Part shown: positions 15,015-23,970 of the stretch, one piece after another
Layout of the letters: each line of letters begins with the position of its first letter
Numbering within the stretch: the stretch's first letter is position 1
Position numbers and translations under genes: made by a program
Origin: Oscillospiraceae bacterium
GTDB lineage: Bacteria > Bacillota > Clostridia > Oscillospirales > Oscillospiraceae
DNA length: 36,491 nucleotides
Assembly (NCBI GenBank): GCA_021201735.1
Contig: JAJQEJ010000049.1
Span: forward strand, 1 to 36,491
Reading direction: 5' to 3'
The notes under the pieces: generated by a model
Database searches by the model: none
What the model was told of the DNA's origin: nothing
What the model saw: only the letters and a program-made list of their open reading frames with translations

Positions 15015-17096
15015 TTATTCCACATTTCTATAATAAAGCCCACGGGTATAGGCACCGGGCGACCAGCGCGCCTGATTTAAGTAGCGCTGCGTGACCTGCA
15101 CGCATGCGTGGGGCGATTCGGTGGTAAAGAACAGCCGCGCGCCCCAGAGGCCCAGATGCCGGTAATCCTCCGCCTTGTCCGCGAGAAACAGGGTCTGGCT
15201 GTTGAAGATTTCATTGCGGCAGCCCGGCGCGGGGAGGACGGGAAAGTGCATCCCCTTCTGGTCTGTCAAGGTATTTTCATTGTCACAGTTACAGTGCCCA
15301 TGGTAGTTTTTGATGATGCAGTTTTCCGTGATCATCAGCGGCAGGCGGCCGTAGACGACCAGCTCCGTGTCGATGGCCTTGGTGAGGTCGCGGATCTGCG
15401 GGAATTTGAGCTCAAATGAGAGCGTGGCGGAGGTAAAGCCGAGGTGTTTGAGTTCCTTGAGCGTCTGCGCGTTATACACCCCCAGCCCGAAATCGCCGCG
15501 CAGGGTGAAGCCCATATCGCGCAGGGTACCGAGGTGCTGGAGGCTTCCGAGCAGCGCGTCGCGCACCCCGCGCTCCCGCACGACCGCGAGCTTTTCGAGC
15601 ACGTCGGGCAGCTCCCTGTCCCACAGGATGCGCGGCAGGGTGACTCCGATGGCGGTGTGCGGCGTGCGCAGCGCCTTTTCCGGGTGGGCGGCAAGCTCGT
15701 CGAGGGGGAGGTAGAGGATGGCGGGGCGCAGATCGAGCAGCTCCGGCGTGACCTGCGACGCCCGCCGCAGCGATATGGTCAGCTCCGGCGGCTCCTTGCG
15801 CGTGGGATAGCGCACCCCGGCCTGATAGGGGTTTGTCTCCCGCGCCGGGGGGCGCGTGCGCTGGGCGCTTAACCCATCGAGTGCACTGCGCCGCAGTGCG
15901 TTGAGGGCGGAAAGCGGCAGAGAGAGCCCCGGCTCCACCAGACAGCGGAGTTTCTCCGCCCGGTAGGGCGTGCCGCCGGTGCGGGAGAGCTGCGCCTGTA
16001 CCGCCTCCGCCGTCAGGGGGACGTTCTGCGCCGCTTCGGGCACCGGCCCCTCGGCGGTGGCGACGTGCCCCAAATCGTCCTCCGCCGCGACCCGCGCCGG
16101 TTCGTCCGGACGGATCATGGCGTAGAGGCGGACGGGGACAAGCGGATTTTCGGTGTCGGTATAGGTGCGCCGCGCCGCGGCGAACAGCTCCTTCGGCTCC
16201 GGCGTGTTTTCCGCGCGCGTGCCGAACATGTCCGGGCCCTTTTGGTCCAGATAATAGCCCTGCGTAAAGCCGTCCCGGGAAAAGGCGTCGTGCAGGGCCT
16301 GCAATTCTTCCGCGTTCGGTTCCCGCTCCTCCCGCAGGGCGCGGGCATAGATGCCGGTGACCACCGCGACGTATTCCGAGCGCTTCATCCGCCCCTCCAG
16401 CTTGACGCAGGAAACCCCCATCTTGCGCAGCTCCTGCAAATACGAGATGAGGGAGAGGTCTTTGGGAGAGAGGGGGTAGCTGTCCGCACGCTTGCCCCAG
16501 CCGTATTTGAGGCGGCAGGGCTGGGCGCAGAGCCCCCGGCTGCCGCTGCGCGTGCCGAGGACGGAGGAGAAAAAGCACTGCCCGCTGTAGCACATGCACA
16601 GCGCCCCGTGCGCGAACACTTCAATTTCAATCGGCGCGTGCAGGCAGATATATTCCAGTGCCTCACGCGATAATTCCCGCGCGAGCACCACGCGGGTGAG
16701 GCCTAAGTCGGCGGCCTGCTTCACCCCGTCGAGGCTGTGCACCGTCATCTGCGTGGAGGCGTGCGCGGGCAGGGACGGCGCGACGTGCCGGAGCATGCGC
16801 AGTACGCCCAGATCCTGCACCAGCACCGCGTCCACGCCCAGCGTGGCCGCCGCGGCGGCCTGCGCGGCGGCCCCCTCCAGCTCGCGGTCGCTGAGGAGCG
16901 TATTGAGCGTGAGGTAGACCTTGACCCCGCGCAAATGGCAATAAGAAACCGCCGCCGCAAATTCCTCATCTGAGAAATTTTTCGCATTGCGGCGGGCGTG
17001 AAAGTCGCCATATCCCAGATAGACGGCGTCTGCCCCGTTTTGCACGGCGGCCGAGACGGCCTCGGCCGAACCGGCCGGCGCTAACAGCTCCAACAT
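15015..17096 (-). CDS. U32 family protein, RlhA-type (23S rRNA hydroxylation)
   Basis: The U32 'peptidase' family is now known mainly for RNA hydroxylation; the long form resembles E. coli RlhA, which makes 5-hydroxycytidine in 23S rRNA. The 693-residue product opens with LELLAPAGSAEAVSAAVQNG and YLTLNTL. The family Cys cluster is present as HGALCMCYSGQC followed by RGLCAQPCR, expected to hold an Fe-S cluster. A DUF3656-like middle region and a C-terminal part with further Cys (ENCIIKNYHGHCNCDN) follow. GGGAGG lies 6 bases before the ATG. It sits between zapA and dut and is probably co-transcribed. The exact RNA target is inferred only from length. Confidence 0.88.
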   Translation of the reverse strand: MLELLAPAGSAEAVSAAVQNGADAVYLGYGDFHARRNAKNFSDEEFAAAVSYCHLRGVKVYLTLNTLLSDRELEGAAAQAAAAATLGVDAVLVQDLGVLRMLRHVAPSLPAHASTQMTVHSLDGVKQAADLGLTRVVLARELSREALEYICLHAPIEIEVFAHGALCMCYSGQCFFSSVLGTRSGSRGLCAQPCRLKYGWGKRADSYPLSPKDLSLISYLQELRKMGVSCVKLEGRMKRSEYVAVVTGIYARALREEREPNAEELQALHDAFSRDGFTQGYYLDQKGPDMFGTRAENTPEPKELFAAARRTYTDTENPLVPVRLYAMIRPDEPARVAAEDDLGHVATAEGPVPEAAQNVPLTAEAVQAQLSRTGGTPYRAEKLRCLVEPGLSLPLSALNALRRSALDGLSAQRTRPPARETNPYQAGVRYPTRKEPPELTISLRRASQVTPELLDLRPAILYLPLDELAAHPEKALRTPHTAIGVTLPRILWDRELPDVLEKLAVVRERGVRDALLGSLQHLGTLRDMGFTLRGDFGLGVYNAQTLKELKHLGFTSATLSFELKFPQIRDLTKAIDTELVVYGRLPLMITENCIIKNYHGHCNCDNENTLTDQKGMHFPVLPAPGCRNEIFNSQTLFLADKAEDYRHLGLWGARLFFTTESPHACVQVTQRYLNQARWSPGAYTRGLYYRNVE

Positions 17097-17114
17097 ATGC
17101 GCCCTCCCGCGGTC

Positions 17115-17459
17115 TTACTTTTGGGCGTTCTTGCCGCCCGGCGCGTGCTTCTCGTTTTCCAGCTGGAAAATCCGGCGCTTCGCCTCGGAGAGCTCCAGCT
17201 TGGTCTTCGTCGCCTCGTCGAGATACTCCTTGAGCTGGCGGCGCAGATTTTCGGCGGCCTCCAGCTCCTTAAAATATTCGTCGGCAATATTGACCGCGGT
17301 CAAAACCGCGCCGTTGGCGAGGGAGACCCTGCCCCCCTGCGTGACCTCGCGGAGCCGCTCGTCCACATGCGCCGCGATTTTCTCCACATACTCCACGTCC
17401 TCGCTGCCGACCAGCGTGTAGTCCTGATCCGCAATGGTGACGGTAACACGAATTTTCAT
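17115..17459 (-). CDS. zapA: Cell division protein ZapA
   Basis: Small Z-ring associated protein that bundles FtsZ filaments. The 114-residue product begins KIRVTVTIADQDYTLVGSED, the ZapA globular head, followed by YVEKIAAHVDERL and the long coiled coil (about 55-105). GGAGGGG precedes the ATG. It is the first gene of the minus-strand run toward U32, dut, maf, mreC and mreD, and has an extended -10 promoter just upstream. Confidence 0.9.
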   Translation of the reverse strand: MKIRVTVTIADQDYTLVGSEDVEYVEKIAAHVDERLREVTQGGRVSLANGAVLTAVNIADEYFKELEAAENLRRQLKEYLDEATKTKLELSEAKRRIFQLENEKHAPGGKNAQK

Positions 17460-17492
17460 CCTGCGCCCCTCCTGTTATGATACAATTTACAC

Positions 17493-17501
17493 ATTATATC
17501 A
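17493..17501 (-). promoter_or_regulatory. Extended -10 promoter for the zapA operon
   Basis: On the minus strand TGATATAAT (17501-17493) is a TGnTATAAT extended -10 element, about 33 bases before the zapA start. The -35 region is only a T-tract. Confidence 0.6.
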
Positions 17502-17592
17502 CAACCCGCGGAAAGAAAAAATAGATTCTTGCCGAAAATTTGGATTTTCTCTGTACGGAGTGACGAAATAGCGCGAAAGGCGCTGGGGGCGC

Positions 17593-17621
17593 TTGACGCG
17601 GTGGGGAGAATCGTTTATTAT
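17593..17621 (+). promoter_or_regulatory. Promoter for the MerR-type regulator
   Basis: TTGACG (17593-17598) and TATTAT (17616-17621) are separated by 17 bases. An overlapping TATAAT at 17619-17624 would need a 20-base spacer. The start codon is at 17727. Confidence 0.6.
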
Positions 17622-17726
17622 AATATGTATTGCCGTGCTTATAAATATGTGGCGGACTGCACAAGCATCTTCCAATTATTTGGACGGTAGGAACGACTTT
17701 ATAGTTTGCCGTGAGGAGGGCTTACT

Positions 17727-18575
17727 TTGCTGACACCGGAAAACAGAATTTTGGTCTCCAAAATGGCCGAGCTGCACAGATTATCCAGACAGGCGCTCAT
17801 TCTCTATGACAAAAGCGGCCTCTTCCGCCCCGCGCTGGTGGACGAAAACGGGTACCGCTACTATACATACACGCAGGTGCCGCAGCTGCGGGAAATCTGC
17901 TATCTGAAGGCCATCGGCGTCAAGCTGGAGGATATCAAGGAGCATATCGACAACAACCGCACACCGGATAGCGCGCATGCGCTCCTCGCGGAGCAGGACC
18001 GCAAGCTGGCGGAAAATGTCCGCGAGATTGAGCGCAAGCGCCGCAGTATCCACGACCGGATTGCGCAGCTTGAGGAGGCGCAGCAGCACGAGAAGGACGT
18101 CCACCGCCCCTATGTGGCGACCCTGCCGCGCCGGACGATTCTGTTCGAGCCGTGGGAAACAAATGACCTCACGCGCAAGGACCTGCACCTCACCCTCATG
18201 AACGCGTGGACGCGGCGCGAGGAGTACGCCGGGATTCCACCGAGCAGCTGGGGCGCGCTCATCCGCAAGGATGCGCTGGGCTCCGACACCCCCTTTGCGG
18301 GCGCGGGGGCGTATGTGCTCTTCGAGTGCGACGACGTCGATGTCCGCGATGTGCAGGGCGGCGCTGTGCTGGAGGAGGGGCTATACGCCTGTATGTATAA
18401 GTGCGGGATGCCGTACGAGATTGAGCATGTGCGGTATCTGCTCGATTGGATTGCGGAAAACGGCTATGAGGCCGTCGGGGATGTGGTGGATACCTGCTTG
18501 CTCGATACCACGTATTATACCAATGACATGGTGGGGGACTTTTGTCTGCTCCAGATTCCGGTGCGGCGGGTTTAG
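17727..18575 (+). CDS. MerR family regulator with C-terminal effector-binding domain
   Basis: Ligand-responsive transcription regulator. The 282-residue product has an N-terminal MerR winged helix (about 10-80): VSKMAELHRLSRQALILYDK, then DENGYRYYTYTQVPQLREI. A long coiled-coil dimer helix follows (about 90-130), then about 150 residues resembling the GyrI-like/BltR effector domain. No metal-binding Cys pattern is seen, so a small organic ligand is more likely. It starts with TTG, 6 bases after GAGGAGGG. No transporter is adjacent, so its target is not evident. MerR proteins usually act on promoters with long spacers. Confidence 0.9.
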   Translation: MLTPENRILVSKMAELHRLSRQALILYDKSGLFRPALVDENGYRYYTYTQVPQLREICYLKAIGVKLEDIKEHIDNNRTPDSAHALLAEQDRKLAENVREIERKRRSIHDRIAQLEEAQQHEKDVHRPYVATLPRRTILFEPWETNDLTRKDLHLTLMNAWTRREEYAGIPPSSWGALIRKDALGSDTPFAGAGAYVLFECDDVDVRDVQGGAVLEEGLYACMYKCGMPYEIEHVRYLLDWIAENGYEAVGDVVDTCLLDTTYYTNDMVGDFCLLQIPVRRV

Positions 18576-18652
18576 GGGACGGCCTTATTTTTCCGCCTGC
18601 TCAGCGGGAGGCAGAGGGTTGTAGCCAGAAGGATAAGCCAACAAAATAGGAC

Positions 18653-18681
18653 TTGCAAAAAAAAAAAAAGAGTGCTATAAT
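18653..18681 (+). promoter_or_regulatory. carD promoter with a 13-A tract in its spacer
   Basis: TTGCAA (18653-18658) and TATAAT (18676-18681) are 17 bases apart. Thirteen consecutive A residues (18657-18669) cover the end of the -35 hexamer and most of the spacer. Confidence 0.78.
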
Positions 18682-18770
18682 ACAAAAAGCAATATTGAAG
18701 TAGTGTGTTAACATTTTGTAAGCGAAAACGACGTTTTTCGCAACCTGTATCCCTTTAGGAGGTGGGTATC

Positions 18771-19250
18771 ATGTTTCAGATTGGCGACAAAGTGGTTCAT
18801 CCCATGCACGGTGCCGGTGTGGTCGACAGCATCGTAGAGCGCAAGATTGAAGGCGTGACGCGGGAGTATTACCTGCTCCGGCTGCCGTCGGACGGCATGA
18901 TGGTCATGATCCCCACCATCCAGAGCGGTGAGATCGGCGTGCGCCCGGTGGTGGAGCGTGACGAGGCGGAGAAGATCCTCGCCGCCATCCCGGAGATCAA
19001 GATTGAGACCACGCAGAACTGGAACCGGCGCTACCGCGAGAACATGACGCGGCTGAAAAGCGGCAACCTGCTTGAGGTCGCGCGGGTGGTCAAGATGCTC
19101 ATGCTGCGCGACGGAGAGCGCGGGCTTTCCACCGGCGAACGGAAGATGCTCCACTCCGCCAAGCAGATATTCATCTCGGAAATCGTGCTCTCGCAGGACG
19201 CGTGCTACGCGGATGTGGAAAAGCGCATCGACCTTGCGGTTGCGTCATAG
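18771..19250 (+). CDS. carD: CarD/CdnL family transcription factor
   Basis: Binds the beta subunit of RNA polymerase and stabilises open complexes at housekeeping promoters. The 159-residue product has the N-terminal RNAP-interacting Tudor-like domain: FQIGDKVVHPMHGAGVVDSI, REYYLLRLPSDGMMVMIP. A helical C-terminal DNA-contact domain follows (about 60-155) with NWNRRYRENM and LSTGERKMLHSAKQIFISEIVLS. ATG 18771 is 8 bases from GGAGG; the in-frame GTG at 18762 overlaps that site. It is followed by a terminator and then ispD. Confidence 0.93.
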   Translation: MFQIGDKVVHPMHGAGVVDSIVERKIEGVTREYYLLRLPSDGMMVMIPTIQSGEIGVRPVVERDEAEKILAAIPEIKIETTQNWNRRYRENMTRLKSGNLLEVARVVKMLMLRDGERGLSTGERKMLHSAKQIFISEIVLSQDACYADVEKRIDLAVAS

Positions 19251-19272
19251 GCAAACCAAATGTAATGTAAGG

Positions 19273-19296
19273 AAAGGAGCCAAACGGCTCCTTTTT
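19273..19296 (+). terminator. Short terminator between carD and ispD
   Basis: AAAGGAGCC (19273-19281) pairs with GGCTCCTTT (19286-19294) around an AAAC loop; TT follows, for five T residues after the GC part. The ispD ribosome binding site starts about 7 bases later. Confidence 0.75.
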
Positions 19297-19316
19297 GCGT
19301 ATAAGGAGGTCTACAT

Positions 19317-20045
19317 ATGGGACTGCGGCGGAAGAAAAAGGAGCGGGAACAGGCGCACCCCTACTGCGCGGCGGTGGTGCCCGCGGCGGGCCTCGGGACG
19401 CGCATGGGGGGCGAGGACAAGGTGCTGCTCACCCTCGGCGGTGTGCCGGTGCTCGCGCGCACGCTGCGCGCGCTCGACAACTGCCCGCTGATCGACGAGC
19501 TGATCGTCGTGACAAGGGAGGAGCTGATCGTCCCCGTGGGGCGTTTATGTCAGGAGTACGCCTACGCCAAGGTGCGCAAGGTGGTGCTCGGCGGCGAGAG
19601 CCGGACGGCGTCGGTACTTGCGGGCATCTGCGAGGTGAGCCGGGAGACCGCCCTCATCGCCATCCACGACGGGGCGCGGCCCCTTGTGTCGCCATCGGTG
19701 CTGGAGCAGGTGCTGCAAAAGGGCGCGGAGACGGGCGCGGCGGCCCCCGCCGTGCCGCTCAAGGACACCGTCAAGCGCGCTGAAAACGGCATCGTGCGCG
19801 AGACGCCCGCGCGAGAATCCCTCTTCGCCGTGCAGACCCCGCAGGTCTTTGAGGCGGGGCTGATTAAGGCGGCGCTCACCCGCGCGCTGGAGGACGGCGC
19901 GCCCCTTACCGACGACTGCGCCGCCGTGGAGCGGCTGGGTATGACGGTGCACCTGACCGCCGGGGACGAGCGCAACATTAAAATCACCACCCCCGTAGAC
20001 CTCGCGGTGGGGACGGCGCTGCTGGACTGGGAGGAGGACGCATGA
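19317..20045 (+). CDS. ispD: 2-C-methyl-D-erythritol 4-phosphate cytidylyltransferase
   Basis: Third step of the MEP isoprenoid pathway: MEP plus CTP gives CDP-methylerythritol. The 242-residue product has the nucleotide-binding start [16 protein letters not shown], then [20 protein letters not shown], the TPQVF motif, TDDCAAVE and the closing [11 protein letters not shown] Lys/Arg-rich N-terminal extension of about 15 residues precedes the domain. AAGGAGG lies 7 bases before the ATG. The stop overlaps the ispF start by 4 bases, so the two are translationally coupled. Confidence 0.96.
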   Translation: MGLRRKKKEREQAHPYCAAVVPAAGLGTRMGGEDKVLLTLGGVPVLARTLRALDNCPLIDELIVVTREELIVPVGRLCQEYAYAKVRKVVLGGESRTASVLAGICEVSRETALIAIHDGARPLVSPSVLEQVLQKGAETGAAAPAVPLKDTVKRAENGIVRETPARESLFAVQTPQVFEAGLIKAALTRALEDGAPLTDDCAAVERLGMTVHLTAGDERNIKITTPVDLAVGTALLDWEEDA

Positions 20046-20518
20046 GAATCGGACACGGCTACGACGTGCACCGCCTGGTGCCGGGGCGTCCGCTCATTCT
20101 GGGCGGGGTGGAAATCCCGTTTGAAACAGGCCTGCTCGGACACTCCGACGCGGACGTCCTCACCCACGCGGTGATGGACGCCCTCCTGGGCGCGGCGGGC
20201 ATGGGCGATCTCGGCCGGCACTTTCCCGATACCGACCCCGCCTATGCCGGGGCGGACAGCCTGCGCCTGCTCGGCGCGGTGCGCGAAAAACTGCGTAAAA
20301 GCGGCCTTTTCGTCGGCAATATCGACGCCACAATACTCGCCCAGCGCCCCAAGCTCGCCCCCTTCATCCCGCGCATGCGGGAGAACCTGGCGGCCTGCTT
20401 GGGCCTGCCCGCGGCGCTCGTAAACGTCAAGGCAACCACCGAGGAGGGGCTTGGGTTTACCGGCGCGGGCGAGGGCATCGCGGCGCACTGCGTGTGTTTG
20501 TTAGAACAGAGAAATTAA
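20042..20518 (+). CDS. ispF: 2-C-methyl-D-erythritol 2,4-cyclodiphosphate synthase
   Basis: Cyclises CDP-ME 2-phosphate to MEcPP, the fifth MEP-pathway step. The 158-residue trimeric enzyme has the metal ligands in GHGYDVHR and [18 protein letters not shown]. The typical [15 protein letters not shown] and the C-terminal [20 protein letters not shown] follow. The ATGA overlap with ispD fixes the start. IspE is not in this window. Confidence 0.96.
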   Translation: MRIGHGYDVHRLVPGRPLILGGVEIPFETGLLGHSDADVLTHAVMDALLGAAGMGDLGRHFPDTDPAYAGADSLRLLGAVREKLRKSGLFVGNIDATILAQRPKLAPFIPRMRENLAACLGLPAALVNVKATTEEGLGFTGAGEGIAAHCVCLLEQRN

Positions 20519-20704
20519 AATTTTTATAAAAAGTTTAATTTTCAACAAAGATAATTTGGATATATTACCGGGAGGAGTTGCACACGAATTGGAACGAATG
20601 TTACAAAACTTGGTCACATTGACTGACTCTGCGGCCTTTTTGCGGGGTGTTTTCACGGAGAATGGTCAAAAAATGAAGACATTATGAATACTTCCAGTAA
20701 AGAA

Positions 20705-20733
20705 TTGACACGGGGCGCTTTTTGGCGTATAAT
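20705..20733 (+). promoter_or_regulatory. Strong promoter for the SLH surface protein
   Basis: TTGACA (20705-20710) and TATAAT (20728-20733) are both perfect hexamers with a 17-base spacer. Transcription would start near 20740, giving a leader of about 375 bases. Confidence 0.85.
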
Positions 20734-21117
20734 TTAGCCATAATTTCCACAGTGAAAAATCTGTCAAATTGTTGTGCTTTTACCTTTTGGCCGGAAAGGG
20801 GATGGTGCACATGCAAGGTGTATCAGCGAGACCTCTTTAAAAAATGCAAATGACGCCGCGTGTTGACAGGAGATCAAATTGACTTTACCTCCCTGCGACG
20901 CTGCCGCGCCGATTTGAGCAATCTGCTCACTGGACTTGGATAGAACAGGAATGCAGCCGAAGGGCGTTGTCTTCCTTCCGAAACCACACCGAAAAGCACT
21001 ACGGTATATTTTTCACGATGGAAATTTTGCGCTGCACAGAGGCGTCCGGCAACCCGCGGCGGACGGTGGTGCCTCTGGTGCAATCTGTAGAAATCCAAAC
21101 ACGAAAGGGGTAAAATA
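20734..21117 (+). other. Long 5' leader of the SLH protein mRNA
   Basis: No convincing gene lies between ispF (20518) and the SLH gene (21118). The leader holds a 9-codon frame (20811-20840, behind AAAGGGGATGG) and a stem near the end. In that stem GCACAGAGGCGTCCG (21034-21048) pairs with CGGAC (21060-21064) and GCCTCTGGTGC (21071-21081). Long structured leaders are typical of stable S-layer messages. Confidence 0.55.
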
Positions 21118-23916
21118 ATGCGAACTCTCAAAAGAACCTTAGGCGTGGCGCTGGCGGGCGCCATGGTAGCAAGCGCGTTTGTCTTTCCCGCGGCGGCGGC
21201 AGGCGAGACCATCAAACTGTACGACGCAACTTCAGTGGAACTGACGGCAGGCACCTCAGCAGATTATGTGGTAACGGTCGGTAACGACAGTTCGGCAGCC
21301 GATACCGTCATTACAGCTGAGGTGTTAGACAGCGCCTCCGCGCCCATTACCACCATGCTCACATGGACGATTACGCCCGCTTCCACTGCCGGAACGGGGG
21401 TCAGCGTGGCGACATCCGACGCCGCAGGCACCGGCGTCTATACCACTGAGATTACGGTTGCCGATACTGCGGACGAGGACACCTACACGTTTGATGCAAT
21501 AGACGCCAGCGGCGTGTCTGCGACGGTTACGCTGGAGGTAGTACACAGTGTTGCCTCCACCAAAATCACACCGGTTGCAAGTGATTTTACGTACACGCTT
21601 CCGACCGCAGTGACCGCAGTGACCTATGACGGCGCGGAGCACGCTGCTACCGTGGACCTGGTGACCACAGCGGTTGGCGACTTTACGGTGGAGTATGCTG
21701 AGTATAACGCTGCAAGCTCAACCGCCACGGCCACTGCGCCGACCAACGCGGGAGACTATGACGTGTATGCAAACGTGGTCGGGAATGACGACTATGATGC
21801 GGCAATGGTTTACCTCGACACATTTACCATTGACCAGGCGAGCATTGACGTCAGCGGCGCGACCGTGGCGGGCAAGACCTATGACTTTACCGATGTCGCA
21901 GAGGTAACCGCGGTTACCTTCACCGGCCTTGTGACAGGCGAGACGCTGGAAATGGACACCGACTTCACCGCGACAGGCGTCTTCACGGCGGGTGCCGATG
22001 TGGGTACTGCCAAGGCAACGAGTGTCACCGTTACATTGGAGAACACCACCGCGGCGAACAACTATGTTCTGGGTACCGCTACCTATACCGGCGCGACAGC
22101 CGATATCACCGCGAAGGCACTCGGCGGGCTGGTCGGCATCACAGTGACAGATACGAATGGTGACGGAGCGGTCAACGCCGGCGACGTCCTGGGCGTGGAT
22201 GACGCAAACATCACAGGTGTGGAAGCCGGTGATACCGCTACTTATACCTATCAGTGGTATGCGGATGGTACGGCGATTTCCGGGGAGACCGGTTCAACCT
22301 ATACCGTGCTTGCGACTGATACCGATGTCGTATTTACCGTTGAGGTTACGGCAACCGGCAACTACTCCGGCGTCTTTACAAGCGACTCCGTCCAGGAGGG
22401 CAAATACATTCTGGACGGCACCGTCAGCATCACCCTTCCCGCAACCGTGGTTACGGGCGAGGATCTGACCGTAAATTACACCGGCACCGCTACGCTCAAT
22501 GACGACTACACCATTCAGTGGTACCGTGACGGCGTGGCGATTGACGGCGCAACCGACGCCACCTATACCCTCACGAATGACGATTATGGTACGACCATCA
22601 GCGTGAAGCTGGTCGGCACAGGCGGTTATACCGGCACACTGACTGCAAGCGAGTATATCAATCCTGTTGCTCCGGATGCGCCCTCCGTTACCGCGACTGC
22701 CGCGAGCAGGCAGGTCACCCTCAAGTGGACGGCTCCGTTTGACGGCGGCAGCGAGATTACCGGTTATGAGCTCACCTATGGCGGCACAACGATGTCGCTC
22801 ACGCTGAGCGACATCACGGTATCCGGCACCAGCTGTACCTATGTCGTGACCGGCCTGACCAATGGCACGGCGTACACCTTCTCACTGGCAGCAAAGAATG
22901 CCGTCGGCACCGGTGCTGCGGGCACCGTGACAGCGACCCCGGCGGCCAGCAGCAGCAGCGGCGGCGGCGGAAGCAGCTCCACCACGTATAAGGTGACCGT
23001 CAACGTCACCGGCAACGGCAAGGTGACCGCATCCCCCACCACCGTGACCAGGGGCAACAGCGTGACGCTGACCATCACCCCGGACAGCGGCGCAAGCCTG
23101 ACGAAGATCACGGTCGACGGCACCGACGTGACGAGCAGCATTACCGACAACGGCGACGGCACATATAAATATGTGATTTCGAACGTGAGGGCTGCGGTGA
23201 CGGTTACCGCGAACTTCACAACGACCATAACGGTTCCCGTTGCCAACAGCATCAATGATTTCACCGATATCAAAGGGCACTGGGCCTATAACGCGATTGC
23301 GTATGTATTCGATCAGGGCCTGATGACCGGCATGAGCTCGACCACCTTCGTGCCCGACGGCGTGACCAGCCGCGCACAGCTCGTCACCGTGCTGTACAGA
23401 CTCGCGGGCGAGCCGACCGTCACCACCACCGCGGGCTTTTCCGACCTGACCCAGACATGGTATAAGGACGCGGTCAACTGGGCCACAGAAGTCGGCGTGA
23501 CCGAGGGCGTCAGCGCAACCCGCTTTGACCCCGACACCGCCGTGACCCGTGAGCAGGTTGTCACCTTCTTCTACCGTTATATGGAGGTGCAGGGCTACAC
23601 AATCTCCGGCTCGACCGAGCTCTCCGCGTTCTCTGATTCCGGCAGTGTCTCCGATTACGCGGCAGACGGCATGAAGTGGGCGGTGGGTAACGGCATCATC
23701 ACCGGCATGACCGCCACCACCCTCAGCCCGACGTCCAGCTCGACCCGTGGGCAGATTGCAACCATCCTGCAGCGCTTCTGCACCTCGATTGACATGGATA
23801 GCACGGCGACGACGGATGAGACAACCACCGATGCGGATACTGCAACGGATACCACAGATGATACGACGACTGAGGACGATACAACGACTGAGGACGATAC
23901 GACGACAGAGTCCTAA
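21118..23916 (+). CDS. SLH-domain cell-surface protein
   Basis: A 932-residue exported protein tethered to cell-wall polymers. A Sec signal peptide (1-28, ending FPAAAAG) is followed by Ig-like and MBG-type repeats (about 30-330), then a single calcium-loop-like DTNGDGAVNAGD (about 345). More Ig-like units, a fibronectin type III domain (about 516-607), a Ser/Gly linker and a bacterial repeat (about 622-706) follow. Three SLH domains come at about 713-765, 772-825 and 834-889, starting FTDIKGHWAYNAI, FSDLTQTWYKDAV and SDYAADGMKWAV. The tail is a DDTTTE repeat. It is Thr-rich and Cys-free in the mature part, as for S-layer or adhesin proteins. GAAAGGGG lies 7 bases before the ATG. The promoter is strong and a terminator follows. 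Confidence 0.93.
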   Translation: MRTLKRTLGVALAGAMVASAFVFPAAAAGETIKLYDATSVELTAGTSADYVVTVGNDSSAADTVITAEVLDSASAPITTMLTWTITPASTAGTGVSVATSDAAGTGVYTTEITVADTADEDTYTFDAIDASGVSATVTLEVVHSVASTKITPVASDFTYTLPTAVTAVTYDGAEHAATVDLVTTAVGDFTVEYAEYNAASSTATATAPTNAGDYDVYANVVGNDDYDAAMVYLDTFTIDQASIDVSGATVAGKTYDFTDVAEVTAVTFTGLVTGETLEMDTDFTATGVFTAGADVGTAKATSVTVTLENTTAANNYVLGTATYTGATADITAKALGGLVGITVTDTNGDGAVNAGDVLGVDDANITGVEAGDTATYTYQWYADGTAISGETGSTYTVLATDTDVVFTVEVTATGNYSGVFTSDSVQEGKYILDGTVSITLPATVVTGEDLTVNYTGTATLNDDYTIQWYRDGVAIDGATDATYTLTNDDYGTTISVKLVGTGGYTGTLTASEYINPVAPDAPSVTATAASRQVTLKWTAPFDGGSEITGYELTYGGTTMSLTLSDITVSGTSCTYVVTGLTNGTAYTFSLAAKNAVGTGAAGTVTATPAASSSSGGGGSSSTTYKVTVNVTGNGKVTASPTTVTRGNSVTLTITPDSGASLTKITVDGTDVTSSITDNGDGTYKYVISNVRAAVTVTANFTTTITVPVANSINDFTDIKGHWAYNAIAYVFDQGLMTGMSSTTFVPDGVTSRAQLVTVLYRLAGEPTVTTTAGFSDLTQTWYKDAVNWATEVGVTEGVSATRFDPDTAVTREQVVTFFYRYMEVQGYTISGSTELSAFSDSGSVSDYAADGMKWAVGNGIITGMTATTLSPTSSSTRGQIATILQRFCTSIDMDSTATTDETTTDADTATDTTDDTTTEDDTTTEDDTTTES
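23857..23910 (+). repeat. Three 18-bp direct repeats in the SLH gene tail
   Basis: Units at 23857-23874, 23875-23892 and 23893-23910 differ by a few bases and each encodes DDTTTE. They form the acidic Thr-rich C-terminus after the last SLH domain. Confidence 0.85.
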
Positions 23917-23933
23917 GCCAATATAGCGCGACC

Positions 23934-23964
23934 AAAACGGGTGCCTTCGGGCACCCGTTTTTTA
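23934..23964 (+). terminator. Terminator of the SLH gene
   Basis: AAAACGGGTGCC (23934-23945) and GGCACCCGTTTT (23950-23961) form a 12-bp stem on a TTCG tetraloop, followed by further T residues. Confidence 0.95.
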
Positions 23965-23970
23965 TATTTG

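Noticed and set aside
16408-16422. A fifth copy of the CCCCCATC hairpin element
   Set aside because: GAAACCCCCATC occurs here inside the U32 gene, without the flanking stem arms, and encodes ordinary residues.
20936-21118. A 60-codon frame in the SLH leader
   Set aside because: It lacks an ATG start with a ribosome site and ends on the SLH start; leader structure explains the region better.
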